DNA of 10,279 nucleotides from an uncultured Dysgonomonas sp. (GTDB lineage: Bacteria > Bacteroidota > Bacteroidia > Bacteroidales > Dysgonomonadaceae). Below, piece by piece: positions 1-4,059 of this stretch. A program made the translations under genes and the position numbers. Location of the stretch: positions 1-10,279 of the forward strand of contig CALNCC010000106.1 in NCBI GenBank assembly GCA_937875275.1. Direction: 5' to 3'. Within the stretch, counting starts at the first letter, position 1; every line of letters starts with the position of its first letter. Below the pieces are notes generated by a model that had not been told where the DNA came from, made no database searches, and saw nothing but the letters and a program-made list of their open reading frames with translations.

Positions 1-54
1 GTCTTCAGGTGGCAGTGAACTATGTTCGTGGGGGTTCGAGTCCCTTCATGCGCA
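1..54 (+). tRNA. tRNA-Leu (anticodon CAG), 5' end cut off by the window
   Basis: The window starts inside the anticodon arm. The anticodon loop reads TTCAGGT (4-10) with CAG at 6-8, followed by the 3' anticodon strand GGCAG (11-15). A long variable arm, the class II tRNA hallmark of Leu/Ser/Tyr, has the stem GAAC (17-20) / GTTC (24-27). The T arm is GGGGG (30-34), loop TTCGAGT (35-41), CCCTT (42-46). The 3' acceptor strand is CATGCGC (47-53) with discriminator A54. CCA is not encoded. The 5' half (acceptor, D arm) lies outside the window, so the Leu identity rests on the anticodon and the variable arm. Confidence 0.88.
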
Positions 55-59
55 CAGAG

Positions 60-98
60 AGCGACAAATTGAATTGATTTTCTTTTTGTCGCTTTTTT
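60..98 (+). terminator. Rho-independent terminator after tRNA-Leu
   Basis: AGCGACAAA (60-68) pairs perfectly with TTTGTCGCT (85-93) across a 16-nt loop, and a T run (93-98) follows. It begins six bases after the tRNA ends, so it most likely ends the tRNA transcript. Confidence 0.85.
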
Positions 99-344
99 AT
101 TCTTGTAACTACCTATTTATGTGTTGATTAAATGAATAAATGAATTGTGCTTTGGAGTTCGATAACCTTTAACTTTTTTGGTCATAGAAAACACCTTTGG
201 GGAACACTAAACTATGTAGTCTGTAGCATACATTTCCCCTCTTTTGATAATAGGGAAAACATATTTCAATCATATATCACTTAGATATATAAAGTTTAAA
301 AATGAAATGTAAATAGTTAATGAAAATATTTTTATAAAAAGAAA
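99..344. other. A+T-rich intergenic stretch with one weak hairpin
   Basis: No ORF of usable length was found on either strand. The only structure seen is a nested imperfect inverted repeat: GGGGAA (199-204) with TTCCCC (234-239), and inside it ATGTA (214-218) with TACAT (229-233). A one-sided 9-nt bulge separates the two stems, and TCTTTT follows. It could be a weak terminator, a remnant, or chance. No promoter matching TAnnTTTG with a correctly spaced TTTG was found here. Confidence 0.4.
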
Positions 345-366
345 GAAGCGCACCAGCGTGCGCTTC
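334..366 (-). terminator. Strong terminator of the minus-strand zinc-ribbon/membrane gene pair
   Basis: On the minus strand a perfect 9-bp stem, GAAGCGCAC (366-358) / GTGCGCTTC (353-345), encloses a 4-nt loop and is followed by TTTCTTTTTAT (344-334). It lies 18 bases past the stop codon of the membrane protein gene, as expected for the end of that transcript. Confidence 0.88.
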
Positions 367-384
367 AATTATTAGTTATAGAAC

Positions 385-756
385 TTATTCGTTATCCAAA
401 AAATGTTTTTCAATATGATGCATATCCTCAATTACATCAGTTACTTTTATATTATTTTCTTTATTCATGAAAAACGCAAATATAAAACACAATACACCCA
501 AAAGTAAACAGACAATGCTGATAAAAAGGCATTTAAACTGAAACTCTTCAGATATAATAAAGTAAGTTATAAAAGTCGATAATGCACTACCTATGAAAAG
601 AGACCCGCAAGAATTGAAATAATTGAAACTGAAATTGATACGACCAAGGCGTTTTTTTATCAAATTCCAATCCTGAACTTCGATGGGGTAAGCAGAAGAT
701 TTCTTTTTGCTAATTAATTCTACATCCTGTGATATTTTAAAATTCTCATTTGCCAT
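385..756 (-). CDS. Small two-helix membrane protein, unknown function
   Basis: A 123-residue product I do not recognise. Residues 1-47 are polar and charged (a lysine-rich stretch near 17-19, KKRLGR at 34-39). Two hydrophobic segments follow at about 48-69 and 76-98, joined by the short acidic link SEEFQF. The tail of about 25 residues is acidic and histidine-containing (MHHIEKHF). The likely topology is a membrane hairpin with both ends in the cytoplasm; there is no signal peptide. The start MANENFKIS was chosen because its ATG (756-754) overlaps the stop of the zinc-ribbon gene by 11 bases, which suggests translational coupling. A start ten codons upstream (786) is also open but would sit deeper inside the neighbour. 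The gene is more A+T-rich than alaS, in line with accessory or transferred DNA. It is followed directly by a strong terminator. Any role, such as membrane effector or partner of the zinc-ribbon protein, is speculation. Confidence 0.75.
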   Translation of the reverse strand: MANENFKISQDVELISKKKSSAYPIEVQDWNLIKKRLGRINFSFNYFNSCGSLFIGSALSTFITYFIISEEFQFKCLFISIVCLLLGVLCFIFAFFMNKENNIKVTDVIEDMHHIEKHFLDNE

Positions 757-1027
757 CTTCACTCTCGTTATTTTTATCAATAGCACCCGAAGTTATTGCA
801 TTTATCATAATTGAGTTCCCACATTCTGTACAACTCACAACCATTATAGGAAAAATAGCATTGTTTCCACCTATAATAAGGCTTCCTCTATTGAATTCTC
901 GTAATTCGAATACTTTATTGGAAACACTCCAATTATTGTTACCGCATAGTTGACAAATTTTATTTTTCCATTTTTCATTTAAGAAATTCATAAATTTCTC
1001 TTCATTGATTTTCATTTTATCATCCAT
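746..1027 (-). CDS. Small zinc-ribbon protein, unknown function
   Basis: A 93-residue protein with two CxxC knuckles, C25-x2-C28 (CQLCG) and C66-x2-C69 (CTECG), separated by 37 residues. That is the four-cysteine layout of a zinc ribbon. Between them lies a predicted beta-rich stretch (FELREF, GSLIIGG, FPIMVVS). The protein has no signal peptide or membrane segment, so it should be cytoplasmic. From memory the layout resembles a widespread uncharacterised family of small zinc-ribbon proteins; I cannot give a family name. The start at 1027 is used; a second ATG four codons in (1015) is possible. Its stop overlaps the start of the two-helix membrane protein, making a two-gene transcript with a promoter candidate upstream and a terminator downstream. 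The zinc ribbon could bind nucleic acid or protein; the sequence does not decide. Confidence 0.8.
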   Translation of the reverse strand: MDDKMKINEEKFMNFLNEKWKNKICQLCGNNNWSVSNKVFELREFNRGSLIIGGNNAIFPIMVVSCTECGNSIMINAITSGAIDKNNESEDGK

Positions 1028-1064
1028 AAGTAAAATAGAATAAATTTATAACAAGACTTTGTAG

Positions 1065-1096
1065 TAAAAGTAAACCAAAAAACAACCAAATCCAAA
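1065..1096 (-). promoter_or_regulatory. Candidate promoter of the zinc-ribbon/membrane pair
   Basis: Read on the minus strand: -33 element TTTG (1096-1093), a 20-base spacer, and -7 element TACTTTTA (1072-1065). This matches the Bacteroidota TAnnTTTG consensus except for the last base. The predicted start of transcription, near 1058, leaves a leader of about 30 nt before the ATG at 1027. Spacing is right, but the region is A+T-rich, so a chance match is possible. Confidence 0.4.
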
Positions 1097-1108
1097 TTGC
1101 TCACCTAC

Positions 1109-1259
1109 TCAATTAAATCTTCAAGGAATTGATTTGAGAATAGAATACCTAAGATTCATCCTCTGTACTTAAAATTCATGGCTTAGGTATCCACTCCCTC
1201 AATTCCCAAATCAAATCTAAATCATCAAGAAATTGGTTCGATAATCTGATACCTTATCG
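1109..1259. repeat. Cluster of degenerate direct and inverted repeats
   Basis: A 38-base segment at 1115-1152 recurs in the same orientation at 1219-1256 with 29 of 38 bases identical by my alignment, a period of 104 bases. Between them lies an inverted partial copy. GGAATTGA (1125-1132) and ATACCTAAG (1145-1153) are mirrored by CTTAGGTAT (1182-1190) and TCAATTCC (1199-1206). TTAGGTATC (1183-1191) also pairs with GATACCTTA (1248-1256) in 8 of 9 positions, and CGATAA (1239-1244) with TTATCG (1254-1259). No coding frame spans it. It could be decayed mobile-element ends, an old recombination site, or a structured RNA. Confidence 0.6.
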
Positions 1260-1275
1260 CACTCTTTATTTTTAC

Positions 1276-1320
1276 AACCCGTTGATTTCTATATGGATTT
1301 CAGTGGGTTTTTCTTTTTAG
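1276..1320 (+). terminator. Terminator-like hairpin on the plus strand
   Basis: AACCCGTTGA (1276-1285) pairs with TCAGTGGGTT (1300-1309) in ten positions, two of them G-U. The loop is 14 nt and TTTTCTTTTT follows. No plus-strand gene lies upstream, so either a short non-coding transcript ends here or the match is fortuitous. The same left arm can instead pair with CAACGGG at 1323-1329. Confidence 0.35.
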
Positions 1321-1411
1321 GGCAACGGGGGGGACATTTGGTGAGAGAAGGTAGATTCTCCATTTTCTTTTCAGCCTGATATTTCAATAAAGCTACTTTC
1401 TGCTCATCCAT
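1289..1411 (-). CDS. Possible 40-residue small protein with a CPPRC motif
   Basis: An ATG at 1411 opens 40 codons ending at TAG (1291-1289). The peptide begins MDEQKVALLKYQAEKKMENL, a charged probable helix, and ends with a short cysteine/proline/lysine-rich tail containing CPPRCPKKK. Two cysteines three residues apart in a basic tail are not obvious random product, and the ORF is less A+T-rich than its flanks. In its favour, AAGAACAAC before the ATG is a plausible Bacteroidota-type leader. Against it, it is short, no promoter was found, and the frame continues upstream to 1456 without a stop, so it may be the end of a decayed larger gene. I do not recognise it. Confidence 0.3.
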   Translation of the reverse strand: MDEQKVALLKYQAEKKMENLPSLTKCPPRCPKKKNPLKSI

Positions 1412-1554
1412 GTTGTTCTTGGGAAAGAGGGCTGAATGAATATACCAATAAATTAATCAGATAATATATACCTAAAAAGAAGCGTTTGAAAAATATACAA
1501 TCAAGAAATAAAGGAGATTCAACATTTGATTAATAGAAGATCAACTAAAAAATG

Positions 1555-1562
1555 TAACTTTG
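1555..1562 (+). promoter_or_regulatory. Candidate -7 element for the GH99-like gene
   Basis: TAACTTTG is a perfect match to the Bacteroidota TAnnTTTG -7 element and identical to the one before the thioesterase gene. A TTTG at 1525-1528 lies 26 bases upstream, longer than the usual 19-21, so the -33 element is doubtful. Use of this promoter gives a leader of about 100 nt. Confidence 0.45.
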
Positions 1563-1632
1563 AGAAAACTATAAGCGTATTTTTTTATCAAGAATTCAAC
1601 AGCAAGTTGATTTGTTAAGAGTGAGCCTTTTA

Positions 1633-1671
1633 ATGGAAGTATTTTTACAATCTATACCAAAAACGACATGA
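1633..1671 (+). CDS. Possible 12-codon leader ORF overlapping the GH99-like start
   Basis: ATG at 1633 opens MEVFLQSIPKTT and stops at TGA (1669-1671). The stop overlaps the ATG of the GH99-like gene (1668-1670) as ATGA, the classic arrangement for reinitiation. The main ATG has no visible Shine-Dalgarno, so ribosomes arriving from the leader ORF could supply it. It lies inside the long leader predicted from the -7 element at 1555. The evidence is positional only; short ORFs of this size also occur by chance. Confidence 0.3.
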   Translation: MEVFLQSIPKTT

Positions 1672-3416
1672 CAGAAAAAAAATGTATAAGAAAACCAATA
1701 TCGGGAATATATATCCTTAGCATATTATTATTGTTGATACTCCCACATACTTACGCATCCCTATATAAAGGAGATTATGACAGAACAATTTCAAATATAA
1801 CATTGAAAGGAAACAGTATCGTCGGAACAGAAAAAAAGAAAAACAAAACAGTCGGTCTATTCTATTTTGTATGGTTGGGACAACACGGCACAACCGGCAT
1901 TTACGATAATTCAAAGATAGACCATGCGGCTCTTTTCAGTACTGCTCCTAACGATCTCACTCCGATGAACCAGTATCACTTTTGGGGGCAACCTCTTTAC
2001 GGCTACTACAACAGCGAAGATCCATGGGTGATGACGAGGCATATAGAACTATTGACTATGGCTGGCATAGATTATCTGATAATAGATACTACCAATGCTT
2101 TTTATTATCCATCTGTGATGCATTCTTTGATTCAGAAATTACTCTTTTTCCAGAAACAAGGATGGTCGGTTCCGAAAGTTGCCTTCTATACCAATTCGAG
2201 TTCGGGGACTACTGTAACCAACATATATAATGAATATTATAAATCGGAGAAATATAACGATATATGGTTTCGGATGAATGAAAAACCATTGATTATTGGA
2301 ATCACGGCAAACAATAACAACACCTCAGACCAGACTTTCTTTAACGGAGCAAAAGATTTTATTTCGCCTCAACTGGTAGAATACTTTGATGTGCGTGAAT
2401 CTCAATGGCCAAACGTCCCAATCCATGAAGAGAGCTTCCCTTGGATAAGTTGGGATTATCCGCAAAAGAATCACAAAGGTACAGTGTCGGTTTCAGTTGC
2501 TCAGCATCCCGAGAAAAGCGTATTCTTTTCCGACACAACCAATACTAAAGGGCGAGGCTATGATGCAATAACAAAAAAGAATAATACTCATTTATCAAGA
2601 GACGGTAAGAATTTTCAAGATCAATGGGAGACTGTCTTTTCCTTAGGTGATGCTGTTTCAAACGTATTTGTTACAGGTTGGAACGAATGGGTTGCCATCA
2701 AATTGGCTTCGGAAAAGGGCAAAGTCTTTTTTGTGGATGCATATAACGAAGAATTTTCGAGAGACTCAGAAATGATGAAAGGCGGATATAATGACAATTT
2801 CTATCTTCAGTTGGTTCGCAACATAAAGAAGTTTAAATATGAAAATACTCCATCAATAGCGAACACCTTTCGGCAGCCAAGCCATTATAAAGATTTCAGT
2901 GGTGATGCGATCAATAGAGACTATAAAGACTTTTCGGGAAAAGGCAGATATATAGATAGTAGTGCGAGAAATGATATCACCGATATTATTGTGGAACATG
3001 ATAAAAAGAATATCTATTTTACAATAAAGACAGCAGAAGCAATAACTTCACCCAATCCTTCGGAAGAAAACTGGATGAATATCTTTATTAAAACCCACGA
3101 TGCAGCCGACAATTTCGAAGGTTTTAATTATGTTGTGAATCGTACATTCGCGAAGAACAAGACGGCTAACGTGGAAAAATCGAGTGGGGGATACAAATGG
3201 AAAAATAGTGGTCATGCCAAATATGAACTAAAAGGCAATGTGCTGAAAGTAAGTATTCCTCTCAAGTCTCTGAGCATATCGGCGGATACTCCTTCTATCG
3301 AGTTTAAGGTTGCCGATCATGTGACAAACTATGAAGACATTATGGATTACTATGTGTCGGGAGACGTTGCGCCTATTGGTCGGCTTACTTTTCAATATAG
3401 CTTCAAAGGCTCTTAA
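1668..3416 (+). CDS. Secreted GH99/GH71-like (beta/alpha)8 protein with C-terminal CBM9/DOMON-like domain
   Basis: A 582-residue probable polysaccharide-active enzyme. A signal peptide covers residues 1-30 (KK/RK, hydrophobic core 13-25, likely cleavage HTYA|S), so it acts in the periplasm or outside; no lipobox is seen. Residues about 58-392 look like the barrel of GH99/GH71-like and WbsX-type proteins: strand GLFYFVW (63-69), YHFWGQPLYGYY (103-114), AGIDYLIIDTTN (132-143), PKVAFYTNSSSG (169-180), SVSVAQHP (274-281), and VTGWNEWVA (335-343) with E340 in the expected strand-8 position. GH99 enzymes as I recall have a second glutamate three residues on (E-W-x-E); here it is Ala343. Residues about 400-582 form a beta-rich domain (NIYFTIKT, VLKVSIPL, IEFKVADH) resembling a carbohydrate-binding CBM9/DOMON-like fold. 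The substrate is unknown. No SusC/SusD or other carbohydrate genes lie beside it, so this is a lone gene with its own terminator. Confidence 0.72.
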   Translation: MTEKKCIRKPISGIYILSILLLLILPHTYASLYKGDYDRTISNITLKGNSIVGTEKKKNKTVGLFYFVWLGQHGTTGIYDNSKIDHAALFSTAPNDLTPMNQYHFWGQPLYGYYNSEDPWVMTRHIELLTMAGIDYLIIDTTNAFYYPSVMHSLIQKLLFFQKQGWSVPKVAFYTNSSSGTTVTNIYNEYYKSEKYNDIWFRMNEKPLIIGITANNNNTSDQTFFNGAKDFISPQLVEYFDVRESQWPNVPIHEESFPWISWDYPQKNHKGTVSVSVAQHPEKSVFFSDTTNTKGRGYDAITKKNNTHLSRDGKNFQDQWETVFSLGDAVSNVFVTGWNEWVAIKLASEKGKVFFVDAYNEEFSRDSEMMKGGYNDNFYLQLVRNIKKFKYENTPSIANTFRQPSHYKDFSGDAINRDYKDFSGKGRYIDSSARNDITDIIVEHDKKNIYFTIKTAEAITSPNPSEENWMNIFIKTHDAADNFEGFNYVVNRTFAKNKTANVEKSSGGYKWKNSGHAKYELKGNVLKVSIPLKSLSISADTPSIEFKVADHVTNYEDIMDYYVSGDVAPIGRLTFQYSFKGS

Positions 3417-3450
3417 ATTTTCCCCTATATATTCATATGAATAATACATG

Positions 3451-3481
3451 AAGGCATCTCAAACACGAGATGCCTTTTTTT
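3451..3481 (+). terminator. Rho-independent terminator of the GH99-like gene
   Basis: AAGGCATCTC (3451-3460) pairs perfectly with GAGATGCCTT (3467-3476) around a 6-nt loop, and the T run continues to 3481. It lies 34 bases after the stop codon, confirming a single-gene unit. Confidence 0.92.
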
Positions 3482-3522
3482 AACAATATAGGCATGTAAA
3501 AACATGTTGCGATGTAAATAAA

Positions 3523-3548
3523 TATCACATAAGAATGTGATAACTTTG
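3523..3548 (+). promoter_or_regulatory. -7 element with overlapping inverted-repeat operator candidate (thioesterase)
   Basis: TAACTTTG (3541-3548) is a perfect Bacteroidota -7 element; transcription starting near 3555 would leave a leader of about 20 nt. A perfect 8-bp inverted repeat, TATCACAT (3523-3530) / ATGTGATA (3535-3542) with a 4-base spacer, covers the space just upstream and shares two bases with the -7 element. A bound dimer there would block RNA polymerase, suggesting repression. No good -33 TTTG was found at the expected distance. A second, weaker dyad, CATGT (3493-3497) / ACATG (3502-3506), lies 33 bases upstream, centre to centre. Confidence 0.5.
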
Positions 3549-3574
3549 CAAAAGTTTATGAAAAAAGAAAAACA

Positions 3575-4009
3575 ATGGAAGAAATATCATTCAAACATAC
3601 CATACCTCTTCAGATACGCTTCAATGATGTTGATAAATTCGGACACATCAACAATGCCGTATACTTCTCTTTTTATGATTTGGGAAAAACCGAATATTTT
3701 GCGTCGGTATGCCCCAACGTCGATTGGGAGAGAGACGCCATAGTAGTTGCACACATAGAAGTCGACTTTATGCAACAAATACGGGGAACGGATCGCATAG
3801 CTGTGCAAACGTCAGTTACAAGTATCGGAACAAAAAGCTTCGATCTGGCACAGCGGGTCGTAGATATAAACACCAATATGGTGAAATGTGTCTGTAAGTC
3901 GACAATGGTTACTTTCGATCTCATACACCATTGCTCAAAACCCTTGACGGAAGAATGGGTAACAGCTATTTGCGAATATGAGAGCAAAGACTTACGACGG
4001 AAGAAATAA
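3575..4009 (+). CDS. Hot-dog fold acyl-CoA thioesterase (4HBT/YbgC/FadM type)
   Basis: A 144-residue single hot-dog domain, the usual length for this family of cytoplasmic thioesterases that hydrolyse acyl-CoA to free acid and CoA. The N-terminal signature RFNDVDKFGHINNAVYF (15-31) is the 4HBT motif; D20 is the expected catalytic aspartate, with G23-H24-x-N26-N27 following. The central helix runs about 28-43, and later strands include AHIEVDF (59-65) and DRIAVQTSVTSIG (73-85). There is no signal peptide. The start at 3575 was chosen because an upstream ATG (3558) is out of frame and the -7 element ends at 3548. It is monocistronic between two terminators and convergent with alaS. The substrate chain cannot be read from the sequence. 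The C-terminal tail is lysine/arginine-rich (LRRKK). Confidence 0.9.
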   Translation: MEEISFKHTIPLQIRFNDVDKFGHINNAVYFSFYDLGKTEYFASVCPNVDWERDAIVVAHIEVDFMQQIRGTDRIAVQTSVTSIGTKSFDLAQRVVDINTNMVKCVCKSTMVTFDLIHHCSKPLTEEWVTAICEYESKDLRRKK

Positions 4010-4010
4010 C

Positions 4011-4042
4011 AAAAAAGGTCTCGGATTTCCGAGACCTTTTTT
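4011..4042. terminator. Bidirectional terminator between the thioesterase gene and alaS
   Basis: AAAAAAGGTCTCGG (4011-4024) pairs perfectly over 14 bases with CCGAGACCTTTTTT (4029-4042), with a 4-nt loop. It has a T run on either strand, so it serves the plus-strand thioesterase gene ending at 4009 and the minus-strand alaS ending at 4060. Confidence 0.93.
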
Positions 4043-4059
4043 GTTACTGTAGTAGTTGG

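Larger units (their letters stand above)
1028..1667. other. 640-base region without a confident gene
   Basis: This A+T-rich stretch separates the zinc-ribbon gene from the GH99-like gene. From left to right it holds a minus-strand promoter candidate (1065-1096), a cluster of degenerate repeats (1109-1259), and a terminator-like hairpin overlapping a possible 40-residue minus-strand ORF (1276-1411). Next is a featureless A+T-rich piece (1412-1554). Last are the -7 element and leader of the GH99-like gene (1555-1667). No transposase or integrase fragment was recognised. Confidence 0.6.

Noticed and set aside
348..353. GCGCAC matching the tRNA-Leu 3' end, considered as an att repeat
   Set aside because: Only six bases match and they are part of a terminator stem, so this is not evidence of an attachment site.
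1109..1259. CRISPR array or integron attC site
   Set aside because: Copies are too few, too diverged and in mixed orientation for CRISPR, and the GTTRRRY/RYYYAAC core sites of attC are not present in the right places.
1717..1914. Minus-strand 65-codon ORF inside the GH99-like gene
   Set aside because: It is antisense to the signal peptide and barrel start, rich in Arg/Cys/Phe, with no start context.
3431..3442. 12-base perfect palindrome ATTCATATGAAT
   Set aside because: It lies between the stop codon and the terminator of the GH99-like gene in A+T-rich DNA; chance is likely and no function suggests itself.
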